This document shows positions 33,934 through 42,813 of a stretch of DNA of 64,000 nt, one piece after another. The position numbers were made by a program, and so were the translations under genes. This stretch comes from Streptomyces kurssanovii (GTDB lineage: Bacteria > Actinomycetota > Actinomycetes > Streptomycetales > Streptomycetaceae): the NCBI RefSeq assembly GCF_014649695.1, contig NZ_BMTN01000027.1, positions 1 to 64,000 on the forward strand. Direction: 5' to 3'. Each line of letters starts with the position of its first letter. Position 1 is the first letter of the stretch. A model generated the notes under the pieces. It was given only the letters and a program-made list of their open reading frames with translations. It did no database searches and was not told the DNA's origin.

Positions 33934-34992
33934 TCAGAGCATGATGAGCAGACGCGTCTGCGGCTTGAGCTTCCTGTTCACGGAACGGCTCTGCACGTAC
34001 ACCTCCAGCTTGGGATTGTTCCCCGCCTTCACGGAGACGGTCCCCTGGATACCCGTACCGAACAGAAGGCTGCGTGCGGCGTCGCCCGTATACGCACGAT
34101 CGGTGTCCTTTTCGACCACGATGACTTCCTTGTTGGGCTGAACCTGAGCCCGCGTGCCCAACTGGTAGTAACACGCACCGCGTTCGTACGTCACGCCCGG
34201 ATGCGAATCGACGAAGGGGCGAATTTCGATCTCCTTGTCGACCTTCAGGAGTCGGTACTTGTCGGCCGGAATCGGTTCGAGATTGGCCCGAACCTCGTCA
34301 ATTGATATGTCCTGGCCGACGGCGAACAGGTTCTTCGTGCCGCGCACGCCCTTCTCGCGGCCCCGGAGGAAGCTGGTGGCGGCAGCTCGCACGGTACCGA
34401 TCGCTTCCTCGACGCCCTCCTGCGAATCCGCATCCCAGATGGCGATGTTTCCGGCCGGGAAGCCGTAATTCTGGGCGGTGCGCTTCGCCAGGGAATTGGG
34501 GACGAGGATCGCGGACGTCCAGTGGCCCGGAAGCCCGCCCATCTTCGCCGCGATCTTGTCGAGCCAGGGTCCGAGGATGGCCATGTCGCCGTCGTGGCGC
34601 CTGTCGCCGCCGGACGCGTTCTCCTCGCCGTCCGTCACCACGATCTGGAGGAAGCTGTGCTCGCCGTATTCCTCCCAGATGTGACCCAGGTCGTCCAGGG
34701 ACTTCAGCGAAGCCTCGATAAGGGCCGTAGCGCCATTGTTGACCTTGTACAGGCCGCGCATGGACGGCAGATGCTTCACGTCCATGTCCCAGACCAGGTT
34801 CTCCACCTTGTGGTCGAAGGAATAGAGGCTGATCCGGGTCTCATGACCGAGGCTGTCCGATTCGGCCTTCAGGCCCGCCACGAATTCGTCCACGACACGG
34901 ATGAGCTGACTCTGGTGCTGACGCATGGAACCCGAACAGTCCACTACCAGCGCGACGTGATTCACCTTGTGCTGGATCTTGTTGGCGGACAT
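33934..34992 (-). CDS. Von Willebrand factor A domain protein
   Basis: A 352-residue cytoplasmic protein. The N-terminal vWA domain has an intact MIDAS: DCSGSMRQH (D-x-S-x-S), the threonine near NNGATALIEA and VTDGEEN. The C-terminal 150 residues (from about GTKNLFAVGQDISIDEV) are of unknown fold and beta-rich. ATG 34990-34992 follows GAGAAGGAG. There is no signal peptide or transmembrane segment and no MoxR/AAA partner nearby, so it appears to be a stand-alone metal-dependent binding protein. Codon bias is weaker than in neighbouring genes. Confidence 0.85.
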   Translation of the reverse strand: MSANKIQHKVNHVALVVDCSGSMRQHQSQLIRVVDEFVAGLKAESDSLGHETRISLYSFDHKVENLVWDMDVKHLPSMRGLYKVNNGATALIEASLKSLDDLGHIWEEYGEHSFLQIVVTDGEENASGGDRRHDGDMAILGPWLDKIAAKMGGLPGHWTSAILVPNSLAKRTAQNYGFPAGNIAIWDADSQEGVEEAIGTVRAAATSFLRGREKGVRGTKNLFAVGQDISIDEVRANLEPIPADKYRLLKVDKEIEIRPFVDSHPGVTYERGACYYQLGTRAQVQPNKEVIVVEKDTDRAYTGDAARSLLFGTGIQGTVSVKAGNNPKLEVYVQSRSVNRKLKPQTRLLIML

Positions 34993-35267
34993 GCTTCTGC
35001 TCCTTCTCCGAGGCTCCCCGAGTGATACTTGAACTCTATGGGCAGGCACTGACAACGGCGTTTGACGCAGGATCACCGGGCGGCTCCTGGTGGGGTGTTC
35101 GGTACCACGGCCCCGGAGGTCCGCCTCAAGGCTGACCACCTGGGCGACGGTTCGGCCGAAGGCCGGGGGCGGAGCGTTTCGCGGAACCTCGAGCGGGCCC
35201 GACACCGGGACCATCTGCGCAGCTACGCTTCCACGGTGCAGCCGACACTGAGCAGAACCGGGGGATC

Positions 35268-35822
35268 GTGAACCGACCACTGCTGTTCCTCGACGTCGAC
35301 GGGCCGCTCAACCCCTATGCGGCCAAGCCGGAGAAGCGTCCCGACGGTTACACCACGCTCCGAGTGCCCCGGGACAGCGGGACCTCGGAGGACCAGGCCG
35401 GACTCTCGGCCCGGCGGCGCCCGTTGCGGGTCTGGCTCAATCCGGAGCACGGGCGGGCCCTGCTCGGGCTCGGCTATGAACTCTGCTGGGCCACCACGTG
35501 GATGGACGCCGCAAACCGGTGGATCGCCCCGGTGCTCGGCCTGCCCGAACTCCCCTTCGTCGACTTCGGCGACGCCTTGTTCCAGGACCGCCCCGATGGT
35601 GTCCACTGGAAGACCGGCCCCTTGGTCGACTACGCCGACGGCCGTCCCTTCGCCTGGGTGGACGACGAACAGAGCGACCTGGACAACACGTACGTGACTG
35701 CCCACCACCGCGGGCCCGGGCTTCTGCACCACGTCGACCCGCGGATCGGTCTGCGCGGGGACGACTTCCGCATGCTCACCGACTTCGCCCGGTCCCTGGA
35801 CATGTCACGAGCCTCCGACTGA
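35268..35822 (+). CDS. HAD-like protein (RNA-repair-associated HAD type)
   Basis: A 184-residue protein with a HAD-like nucleophile motif FLDVDGPLNPYA at the N-terminus, LCWATTWMDAANRWIAPVLG in the middle and AWVDDE near residue 130. This pattern fits the small actinobacterial HAD proteins related to the HAD domain of Swiss Army Knife RNA repair proteins. A phosphatase activity is likely but the substrate is unknown. The start is GTG 35268, after GGGGGATC. Confidence 0.75.
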   Translation: MNRPLLFLDVDGPLNPYAAKPEKRPDGYTTLRVPRDSGTSEDQAGLSARRRPLRVWLNPEHGRALLGLGYELCWATTWMDAANRWIAPVLGLPELPFVDFGDALFQDRPDGVHWKTGPLVDYADGRPFAWVDDEQSDLDNTYVTAHHRGPGLLHHVDPRIGLRGDDFRMLTDFARSLDMSRASD

Positions 35823-36167
35823 GCCGGCTCCGACCCATCGGACAGATGGTGCGTCACGAGCCGCTGCCTCGTGGGGTCTTCGTGGCGGAAGCTTTCCTCA
35901 GGGGCGTGCGAGTCGGGCCGTAGCGGGCAGCACGGCAACATCTGTGGCCCGGTGGCCGACGGAAGGGGATCACCGTCCTCCGAGTCCCGTGATCGCGTCG
36001 GGTGGTCCGTGGGGACGCCGTCGTTATGGGCCTATGAAGACAGGCCGGCTCGACCAAGACCTGAAACGCCAGAAGAACCCGCAGGTCCGGCGTCCTTCTT
36101 CCTATCTGCCGGGCTGCCGAACCCAGCGCAGGTCGGCCGGGCTGCGCGCGACCACGACCAGCCGGAT
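35823..36167. other. Stretch without a recognisable gene
   Basis: About 345 bases between the HAD gene and the MFS gene, which converge. I see no conserved protein, no clear hairpin and no repeat. Frames that cross it run antiparallel to the MFS gene and have no conserved content. Confidence 0.4.
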
Positions 36168-37394
36168 TCACGCTTCCCGCCATGCCGCGCGGACGGATGT
36201 TCCGGTGGCGATGAGTGCGGCGAGCAGGGCGAGGGCGGCGAGCAGTCCGAAGAGCCGTGGGTAGCCGCCCAACGTGGCCGCGAGGAGAGCTGCGGCAAAG
36301 GGGGCGAGGGCTGATGCGGTCATGGCGGGCGCGCTGAGGAGCCCGGAGAGCCTGCCGTAGTGGGTGACCCCCCAGCGGTCGGTGATGGCGGTGGCTTGGA
36401 GAAGGGTGAGGTTGCCGCGCACCATGCCGGCCGCGATCGATACGGCCATCAGCAGGGCGTACGGGCCTGGGGTGAAGGCGAGGGCGGCGGTGGTCAGGCT
36501 GCCCAGGGTTATGAGGACGACCGTGCGGGTGGTCGGGCGGGTGCGGCGGGTGAGGGCGGCGTAGAGGGTGCGGCCGAGGGTCTGGCCGGCGCCGCCGAGG
36601 CCGAGCGCCCAGGCTGCCTGGCTGGTGGTGTAGCCGCGTCCGAGCAAGAGGGGGACGAGGGTGACGACGACGGCGTACATCGCGAACGCCGAGAACGTGA
36701 ACGCGAGGCCCAGCAGGAGGAAGGGCCGACTGCGTACGACCGCCTGGGGTGTCCCGTCGGTGTGGGCGGGTCCGGGCGGTACGGACGGCCAGGGGGCGCG
36801 CAGGGCGAGCGCGTGGGCGGGGATCGTGACGGCGGCGAGGATCGCGGCGAGTACGAGATACGTGGAGCGCCAGGTCAGGTGATCGGCGAGGGCGGCGGTG
36901 AACGGGGCGAAGACGGTGGAGGCGAGGCCGCCGGCGAGGGTGACGATGGTCAGCGCACGGACATGGTCCGGGGCCCACCAGCGGGTGACGGCGGCGAAGG
37001 CGGGCTGATAGAAGGTGGCGGCCATGGCGAATCCTGCCAGTGCCCATCCGGCGAAGAACACCGGCAGGTTGGGGGCGAGGGCCACGATCAACAGGCTCAA
37101 GGTCCCTGCTGCCGAGCCCATGGTCATGATGGTGCGGGGGCCGTGCTGGTCGATGATGCGGCCGACGCGGATGCCGGCGAGGCCGGAGACGACCAGCGCC
37201 AGCGAGAAGGCGGCCATGGTGGCGCTGGTGGACCAGCCGGTGTCGGCGGTGATCCGGGGGTTCAGGACCGGGAAGGCGTAGTAGACGATTCCCCAGCCGG
37301 TGATCTGGGTGACGCACAGCGCGGGCAGGACGGCGCGAGGCCGCGACCGGTCCCCGGTTCCGGTCGCGGCCTCGCGGGGGTGAAGGTAGGTCAT
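36168..37394 (-). CDS. MFS transporter in the arsenic island
   Basis: A 408-residue major facilitator with about 12 hydrophobic segments (for example VVSGLAGIRVGRIIDQHGPR with the MFS loop 2-3 motif, and LLLGLAFTFSAFAMYAVVVT). ATG 37392-37394 lies 7 bases after the arsI stop, so the two are co-transcribed. In known ars operons an MFS or ArsP-type carrier beside organoarsenical enzymes exports their substrates or products. Here export of trivalent or organic arsenic is an inference. The N-terminal 15 residues are soluble. Confidence 0.85.
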   Translation of the reverse strand: MTYLHPREAATGTGDRSRPRAVLPALCVTQITGWGIVYYAFPVLNPRITADTGWSTSATMAAFSLALVVSGLAGIRVGRIIDQHGPRTIMTMGSAAGTLSLLIVALAPNLPVFFAGWALAGFAMAATFYQPAFAAVTRWWAPDHVRALTIVTLAGGLASTVFAPFTAALADHLTWRSTYLVLAAILAAVTIPAHALALRAPWPSVPPGPAHTDGTPQAVVRSRPFLLLGLAFTFSAFAMYAVVVTLVPLLLGRGYTTSQAAWALGLGGAGQTLGRTLYAALTRRTRPTTRTVVLITLGSLTTAALAFTPGPYALLMAVSIAAGMVRGNLTLLQATAITDRWGVTHYGRLSGLLSAPAMTASALAPFAAALLAATLGGYPRLFGLLAALALLAALIATGTSVRAAWREA

Positions 37395-37401
37395 CGGGCG
37401 A

Positions 37402-37872
37402 TCAGCAACAGCCACCGGCGGTGGCCGTGACCGGTTCACCCGCCCGGACGACAACGGTGGCCGGGGTGGAACAGCATGGGCTCGCCGGATGCTTGGCCAG
37501 GGTGTCGGCGTCGGCCTTGACGACGTACACCTCCCACGGTTCGCGGCCAGGGCCGTGGACCCACACCTTGTCCTGGAGGGCGTAGCAGCAGCTGGTGTCG
37601 TTCTCCTCGGTGGTGACGAGACCTTCCTGGGCCAGCCGGGCGGTGGCGGCGTGGACGGCGTCCGTGCTGTCGACCTCGACACCGAGGTGGTCCAGGCGGG
37701 TGTCCTCGCCCTCGTCGCCTTCGATGAGGACGAGCTTGAGTGGCGGTTCGGCGATGGCGAAGTTGGCGTAGCCGTCGCGGAGCTTGGCCGGTCCGGTGCC
37801 GAACAGCCTGCTGTAGAAGGCGACGGATGCCGCCAGGTCAGGGACGCGCAGGGCGAGCTGTACACGAGACAT
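37402..37872 (-). CDS. arsI: ArsI/CadI-type metalloenzyme (C-As lyase)
   Basis: A 156-residue vicinal-oxygen-chelate protein: VQLALRVPDLAASVAFYSRL, metal ligand in RLDHLGVEV (His62), the vicinal pair DTSCCYALQD (Cys95-Cys96) that binds As(III), and PWEVYVV (Glu114). ArsI cleaves the C-As bond of trivalent organoarsenicals such as methylarsenite. The tail adds two further Cys pairs (133-134 and 155-156), which may bind arsenic. It is between a flavin monooxygenase-like gene and the MFS gene. Confidence 0.92.
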   Translation of the reverse strand: MSRVQLALRVPDLAASVAFYSRLFGTGPAKLRDGYANFAIAEPPLKLVLIEGDEGEDTRLDHLGVEVDSTDAVHAATARLAQEGLVTTEENDTSCCYALQDKVWVHGPGREPWEVYVVKADADTLAKHPASPCCSTPATVVVRAGEPVTATAGGCC

Positions 37873-37912
37873 GAGGGTCCTCCTGCTGTGAGTTGTGATG
37901 CGTGCAGGCGGC

Positions 37913-39283
37913 TCAGCAGCCGCCGGAGGTGACCGGGGAGCCGACGCCGAGTCGGATGAGGGCGGGAGCCGGGGCGCAGCAACCGCCCTCGGCCGCCTCG
38001 TCGCTCCGCGGCTGGTCGAAGAGGCCGGCGCCGCCGCACACCCCGGTCTCGGGAAGCACGAGCTCGACACGCTCGGCCGACTCCCGGTCGCCGGCGATCG
38101 CCGCGACGACGGAGCGGACCTGCTCGTAACCGGTGAGCGCAAGGAACGTGGGCGCGCGGCCGTACGACTTCATGCCGACCAGGTACACCCCCTCCTCGGG
38201 GTGCGACAGCTCCTTCACGCCGTGCGGGTAGACCGTGCCGCAGGAGTGCTGGTTCGGGTCGATCAGCGGGGCCAGCTCGACCGGGGCCTGGAGCCGCTCG
38301 TCCAGGCCGAGGCGGAGCTCGTCGAGGAAGGACAGATCGGGGCGGAAGCCGGTCAGGACGATCACCTCGTCGACCGGGTCGAGCCTGCGCCCGTCCTCGG
38401 CGACCAGGACCAGCCGTTCGCCGTCGGGTTCGACGGCCTGGGTACGGAAGCCGGTCACGGCGTCGGCGTGACCCTCGTCGACCGCGGCCTTCGCGGCCAG
38501 GCCCAGTGCGCCGCGGGCAGGGAGCTGGTCGGCCGTACCGCCGCCGAAGGTCGAGCCGGAGATGCCCCGGCGCAGGATCCAGGTGGCGTGCGTGCCCGAG
38601 CCGTCCTCGGACTTCGCCAGGTCGGCGAGGGACGCGAGAGCCGTGAAGGCGGAGGCCCCGGAGCCGATGACAGCGGTGCGCCTGCCCGCGTAACGGGCCC
38701 GGACGGCAGGGTCGTCGAGATCGGGGACGCGGTAGGAGATCCGGTCGGCCGCCACGCGCTCGCCGATGGCGTGGAGACCGTCACCGCCGGCCGGGCTCGG
38801 GATGGCCCAGGTACCGGAGGCATCGACGACGGCGCCGGCAAGGATCCGCTCCTCGCGGCCGTCGGAGTACTGAACGTAGACACTGAAAGGCTGAGACTCA
38901 CGGTCGGCGTCGACGATCCGGTCCCGGCCCGAGCGCGAGACGCCCGTGACGCGTGCGCCGGTCCGCACCTTGTCGCCCAGGACCTCGGCGAGAGGCTGCA
39001 GGTACCGCGCCGCCCAGTCGCCACCGGTCGGGTAGGTCTTCGCATCCGGCTTCACCCAGCCCGTCGGGGCGAGGAGCTTCTCGGCCGCCTGGTCGGTGAC
39101 CTCACCCCAGGTGGAGAAGAGCCGCACGTGCGCCCACTCGCGAACCGCCGCACCCGCCCGCGCACCGGCCTCCAGGACCAGCGGCTCCAGGCCCCGGTCG
39201 ACGAGATGGGCGGCAGCGGCCAGACCGGCGGGTCCGGCCCCGATGACCACGACGGGCAACTGCGCGGTGGCGGTGGCGTTCAT
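37913..39283 (-). CDS. Flavin-dependent monooxygenase-like protein (ArsO-type) with Cys-rich tail
   Basis: A 456-residue FAD/NADP protein: VVVIGAGPAGLAAAAHLVDR, a second dinucleotide site GRRTAVIGSGASAFTALASL and the late VYLVGMKSYGRAPTFLALTG. The C-terminal end carries CGGAGLF and GGCCAPAP, cysteines suited to bind arsenic. ATG 39281-39283 follows AAGGGGA. It heads the minus-strand unit with arsI and the MFS gene. ArsO-type enzymes accompany Streptomyces ars genes; the reaction is not firmly known. Confidence 0.8.
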   Translation of the reverse strand: MNATATAQLPVVVIGAGPAGLAAAAHLVDRGLEPLVLEAGARAGAAVREWAHVRLFSTWGEVTDQAAEKLLAPTGWVKPDAKTYPTGGDWAARYLQPLAEVLGDKVRTGARVTGVSRSGRDRIVDADRESQPFSVYVQYSDGREERILAGAVVDASGTWAIPSPAGGDGLHAIGERVAADRISYRVPDLDDPAVRARYAGRRTAVIGSGASAFTALASLADLAKSEDGSGTHATWILRRGISGSTFGGGTADQLPARGALGLAAKAAVDEGHADAVTGFRTQAVEPDGERLVLVAEDGRRLDPVDEVIVLTGFRPDLSFLDELRLGLDERLQAPVELAPLIDPNQHSCGTVYPHGVKELSHPEEGVYLVGMKSYGRAPTFLALTGYEQVRSVVAAIAGDRESAERVELVLPETGVCGGAGLFDQPRSDEAAEGGCCAPAPALIRLGVGSPVTSGGC

Positions 39284-39339
39284 GACGATTCCCCTTGTGT
39301 TTCGACGTCCATCGATCTCTTGCGCCTTCAGCATTACAC

Positions 39340-39374
39340 CTGTATCGATAGACGTCAACATAGACATCCATCGA
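39340..39374. promoter_or_regulatory. ArsR-type operator in the divergent promoter
   Basis: TCGATAGACG and CATCCATCGA flank GTCAACATAGAC (39354-39365). The same 12-mer recurs in front of arsR (40469-40480). The imperfect inverted repeat lies between two divergent flavin-enzyme genes, so one repressor could control both directions. Confidence 0.6.
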
Positions 39375-39387
39375 AACGGAGTGGTTC

Positions 39388-40443
39388 ATGGAGCACGTCG
39401 ACGTCGTCGTCATCGGGGGCGGCCAGTCCGGCCTGGCCGCGGCGCACAGTCTGCTGAGCGAGGGCCTTCGGCCCGTAGTTCTTGAAGCGTCGGAGCAGGC
39501 GGCCGGGTCATGGCCCAGGTACTACGAAAGCCTCACTCTGTTCTCGCCGGCCCGGTACAGCTCACTGCCGGGGCTACCGTTCGGCGGAGACCCGGACCGG
39601 TATCCGCACCGGGACGAGGTGGTGGCCTACCTGCTCCGGTACGCCGAGCGGCTGGACGCCGACATCCGTACGAGACAGCGGGTTGCCGCAGTGCGTGCGG
39701 TCGGAGAGAGCTTCGAACTCGACCTCGCGGACGGACAACAATTGGGCGCACGGGCGGTGGTCACGGCCACGGGCGGCTTCGGCCGGCCGCACCGCCCGAC
39801 GCTGGCCGGTCTCGACACCTTCACCGGCACGGTGCTGCACGTCTCGGAGTACCGCACTCCGGAGCCGTACGCGCGACAGCGGGTCCTCGTCGTCGGCGCA
39901 GGGAACTCGGCGGTACAGGTGGCCGCCGAACTCGCGCACGTCGCGCGAGTGAGTCTGGCCAGCCGCAACCCGGTGCGGTGGTTCCCGCAGATGCCGCTCG
40001 GACGGGACCTGCACTTCTGGCTCACCGTCACGGGCCTGGACTCCGCACCGCTCGGCCGTTTCCAGCGCCGCCCGGCCACGATGGCGTTGATCGACGACGG
40101 CCGCTACCGCGCCGCCCTCGCCGCAGGCCGGCCGGACCGCCGGCCGATGTTCACGAGCATCGACGGCCCCACCGTCACCTGGGCCGGCGGGGCGAAGGAG
40201 GAAGTGGACGCGATCATCCTGGCCACCGGCTACCTTCCCGACCTCGGCCACCTTGCCCCTCTCGGCGCCCTGGACGAGGACGGCCGGCCGCGGCACCGCG
40301 ACGGCGCCTCACTCACACACGCCGGCCTCGAGCACGTCGGCCTGGAGTGGCAGCGGAGCCTGTCGTCGGCGTCCCTGCGGGGCGTGGGCCGCGACGCGCG
40401 GCGTGCCGCACGGCGGCTGGCCCGGCGGTTGCGCCGTTCATAG
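39388..40443 (+). CDS. arsO: Flavin-dependent monooxygenase-like protein (ArsO-type)
   Basis: A 351-residue protein of the ArsO/flavin-monooxygenase group: [20 protein letters not shown], then SLTLFSPARYSSLPGLPFGG, the second nucleotide fold RVLVVGAGNSAVQVAAELAH and a terminal ATGYLPDL motif. The ATG follows GGAGTGGTTC. It is divergent from the other monooxygenase unit and upstream of arsR on the same strand. Substrate is unproven; oxidation of arsenite or of a thiol-arsenic adduct has been proposed for the family. Confidence 0.8.
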   Translation: MEHVDVVVIGGGQSGLAAAHSLLSEGLRPVVLEASEQAAGSWPRYYESLTLFSPARYSSLPGLPFGGDPDRYPHRDEVVAYLLRYAERLDADIRTRQRVAAVRAVGESFELDLADGQQLGARAVVTATGGFGRPHRPTLAGLDTFTGTVLHVSEYRTPEPYARQRVLVVGAGNSAVQVAAELAHVARVSLASRNPVRWFPQMPLGRDLHFWLTVTGLDSAPLGRFQRRPATMALIDDGRYRAALAAGRPDRRPMFTSIDGPTVTWAGGAKEEVDAIILATGYLPDLGHLAPLGALDEDGRPRHRDGASLTHAGLEHVGLEWQRSLSSASLRGVGRDARRAARRLARRLRRS

Positions 40444-40458
40444 CCCTTGGACCCTTGG

Positions 40459-40490
40459 TTCGACATGTGTCAACATAGACGTATGTCGAA
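40459..40490 (+). promoter_or_regulatory. ArsR operator overlapping the arsR start codon
   Basis: TTCGACAT (40459-40466) and ATGTCGAA (40483-40490) are exact reverse complements around GTCAACATAGAC. The right arm contains the ATG of arsR itself. Repressor binding would block the promoter, and the short distance between a CATAGAC -10-like box and the ATG suggests a leaderless transcript. Confidence 0.65.
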
Positions 40491-40845
40491 TGTGAAGGTG
40501 CTGCCTCTGCTGGAGCCCGCTCTCGAGCCATGCTGCCCGCCGCTGAACGAGCGGCCGCTGACGGCGGAGGAGGCGGAGCGCACCGCCGTCATGTTCAAGG
40601 CGCTCGGTGACCCGGTACGGCTGCGGCTCTTCTCCGCCGTCGCCTCGCACGAGGGCGGAGAGGCGTGCGTCTGCGACATCTCCGACGTCGGCGTCTCGCA
40701 ACCCACGGTCTCCCACCACCTGAAGAAGCTGAAGGAGGCCGGGCTGCTCTCCTCCGAGCGGCGCGGCACCTGGGTGTACTACCGGGTCGAGCCCACCGTG
40801 CTGGCCGCCATGGGACAGCTGCTGACGAAGGCGGCCGCCGCGTGA
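40483..40845 (+). CDS. arsR: ArsR-family arsenic-responsive repressor
   Basis: A 120-residue winged-helix regulator. EACVCDISDVGVSQPTVSHH holds the As(III)-binding Cys pair (CVC) on the recognition-helix segment, with KALGDPVRLRLFSAVASHEG before it. An extra CCPP pair near residue 15 may give a third ligand. ATG 40483 lies in an operator palindrome. It overlaps the acetyltransferase gene downstream by 4 bp. It should repress the surrounding divergent units until As(III) binds. Confidence 0.92.
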   Translation: MSNVKVLPLLEPALEPCCPPLNERPLTAEEAERTAVMFKALGDPVRLRLFSAVASHEGGEACVCDISDVGVSQPTVSHHLKKLKEAGLLSSERRGTWVYYRVEPTVLAAMGQLLTKAAAA

Positions 40846-41342
40846 CCGCCTCCGCCCTGGTGGTGCCGCTCACCGCCGCACACGCCGCCGAAGTGATCGC
40901 GATCTACCAGGCCGGCATCGACGAGGGCGACGCCACCTTCGAGACCACCGCTCCCACCTGGGGACAGTTCGACGCGGCCAAGCTGCCCGAGCACCGCTTC
41001 GCCGCCGTCGACGAGACCGGCCGGGTCCTCGGCTGGGTCGCCGCGACCAAGGTCTCCGACCGGTGCGCGTACGCGGGTGTCGTCGAGCACTCCGTCTACG
41101 TGCACCCCGACGCCCGTGGCCGGGGCGTCGCCTCCGCCCTTCTCAAGGCGCTCATCGACTCCACCGAGGCGGCCGGGATCTGGACCATCCAGTCCGGCAT
41201 CTTCCCGGAGAACGCGGCAAGCCTGGCCGTGCACGAGCGGGCCGGGTTCCGGGCGATCGGCACCCGCGAGCGCATCGGCCGCCACCACGGCGTGTGGCGG
41301 GACGTGGTTCTCGTCGAACGCCGCAGCAGCACTCTGGCCTGA
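40842..41342 (+). CDS. arsN1: ArsN1-type N-acetyltransferase
   Basis: A 166-residue GNAT close to phosphinothricin acetyltransferases: IYQAGIDEGDATFETTAPTW, VSDRCAYAGVVEHSVYVHPD, then RGRGVASALLKALI for acetyl-CoA and ERAGFRAIGTRERIGRHHGV. ArsN1 enzymes acetylate arsinothricin and related amino-acid organoarsenicals. GTG 40842-40844 overlaps the arsR stop. Its place in an ars island beside arsI makes that function more likely than herbicide detoxification. Confidence 0.82.
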   Translation: MTASALVVPLTAAHAAEVIAIYQAGIDEGDATFETTAPTWGQFDAAKLPEHRFAAVDETGRVLGWVAATKVSDRCAYAGVVEHSVYVHPDARGRGVASALLKALIDSTEAAGIWTIQSGIFPENAASLAVHERAGFRAIGTRERIGRHHGVWRDVVLVERRSSTLA

Positions 41343-41684
41343 GCCCTGCCGTTCGGAGCTCCCCACCAACTGCGCGCGGGCTGCCGGTGCCCTTCCCCGA
41401 AGGTGGAGCCGGCCATGGCGGGCGGCGTGTGAGGCGACGAAGGATCCTTGCCATGCCCGTGGACAAGGACCTCGTCCCGACGTCGACACACACAGCTTCG
41501 CCGCGCTGTCGGCCGTGATCCTCAGCAAGGCGATGAGCCTGATGGTGCTTCTCGTGGCGCTGCCCGCCCAGCCTGTCGCTGCTGGTGTCCCTGCCGACCG
41601 TGTCGGTCGCGTTCTCCCGCGCGCGGTCCTGCTCTCTCCGCCGTCAAGGTCGCCCGGTACGCCTGAACGCCACGAAGCCCGCTG
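41343..41684. other. Gap with a possible decayed membrane-protein fragment
   Basis: A plus-strand frame around 41497-41580 reads FAALSAVILSKAMSLMVLLV and is hydrophobic. It then loses sense, and another frame continues with SLLVSLPTVSVAF. This could be the rest of a small membrane protein broken by a shift. I do not recognise it and see no other feature in these 342 bases. Confidence 0.3.
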
Positions 41685-42740
41685 TCATCCGAGAAGATCC
41701 GCGATCTGCCGGGCGGCATCGCGGGCCGGGCGCCCGACGCCGATGAGGGTGGCGGAGGCGGGACCGGTCCAGTCGCCGTAGCCGAGGAGGTGCAGGCGCG
41801 GCTCGCCGAGGGCCTGTGTCCCGGCCGTGGGGACGTGGCCGCGGGGGCCGCGCAGGCCCAGTGGGGCGAGGTGGGAGAGAGCGGGGCGGAAGCCGGTGCA
41901 CCAGATGATCACGTCCGCCTCCGCGGTCATGCCGTCCGCCCAGGCCACCCCGGTCGCGGTGATGCGGTCGAACATCGGCTGGGCCTTGAGCAGGCCCGCG
42001 TCGCGGGCGGACCGGACGGGCGGAACAGCGACGATGTCACCGAGGGAGGCGACGCCACGGGTGTCGGTGCGGCCCTCGTCGAGGGCACGGCGGCGGGCGG
42101 TCGCCGCGTCGAAGAGGACGCGGCCGTCGACGTCGTCGGCGAGGTAGCGCGGTTCGCGCAAGGTGACCCAGGTCGCCTCCGTGTCGTACGCGAGGTCGGC
42201 GGCGATCTGGGCGCCGGAGTTGCCGCCTCCGACCACGATGACCTTCTGGCCGGCGAAGTCGGCGGGGCCGCGGTACTCCACGGTGTGGAGCTGGGCGCCC
42301 CGGAACTTCGTACGACCAGGGACGGCGGGGACGAAGGGCCGTGACCAGGTGCCGGTGGCGCTGATGACCGCGCGGGCCCGCCACGTACCGGAGTCGCTCT
42401 CGATCCGCAGGAGTTCGCCGTCGCGGTGGACACCGGCCACGCGGACAGGGCGGTGGACCGGGAGTTCGTACCGCTTCTCGTAGTCGGTCAGGTAGGAGAC
42501 GACGTGGCCGGCATCCGGACAGGTCTCGCCCTGCTGGGAGGGCATGAGCCGGCCGGGCAGGGACGAGTACTCGGCCGGGGAGAACAGACGAAGGGAGTCC
42601 CAGGTGTGCTGCCAAGCACCGCCCGGCGTGGGCTGCGCGTCGAGTACGGCGAACTCCAGGCCCGCGCGGCGCAGGTAGTAGCCGGCCGAGAGCCCGGCCT
42701 GGCCGCCGCCGATCACCACGACGTCCAGCGGTCCACGCAT
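41685..42740 (-). CDS. arsO: Flavin-dependent monooxygenase-like protein (ArsO-type), third copy
   Basis: A 351-residue protein: [20 protein letters not shown], then [40 protein letters not shown] and [12 protein letters not shown]. It is the same family as the gene at 39388 and is more like YhiQ/CzcO-type oxidoreductases. ATG 42738-42740 follows AAAGGGATG. It is 73 bases downstream of acr3 and probably in the arsR-acr3-arsO operon. Three related enzymes in one island point to distinct substrates or to duplication. Confidence 0.82.
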   Translation of the reverse strand: MRGPLDVVVIGGGQAGLSAGYYLRRAGLEFAVLDAQPTPGGAWQHTWDSLRLFSPAEYSSLPGRLMPSQQGETCPDAGHVVSYLTDYEKRYELPVHRPVRVAGVHRDGELLRIESDSGTWRARAVISATGTWSRPFVPAVPGRTKFRGAQLHTVEYRGPADFAGQKVIVVGGGNSGAQIAADLAYDTEATWVTLREPRYLADDVDGRVLFDAATARRRALDEGRTDTRGVASLGDIVAVPPVRSARDAGLLKAQPMFDRITATGVAWADGMTAEADVIIWCTGFRPALSHLAPLGLRGPRGHVPTAGTQALGEPRLHLLGYGDWTGPASATLIGVGRPARDAARQIADLLG

Positions 42741-42813
42741 ACGGCATCCCTTTCGTACACGGGTGCCCCGCCCCGCGGAGGGACGGGGCACCGATCGATG
42801 ACGCTGCGTGCTT

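Noticed and set aside
35854-37317. A 487-codon minus-strand frame overlapping the MFS gene
   Set aside because: It is a shifted frame of the transporter made of Arg/Pro/His-rich sequence, with no hydrophobic segments.
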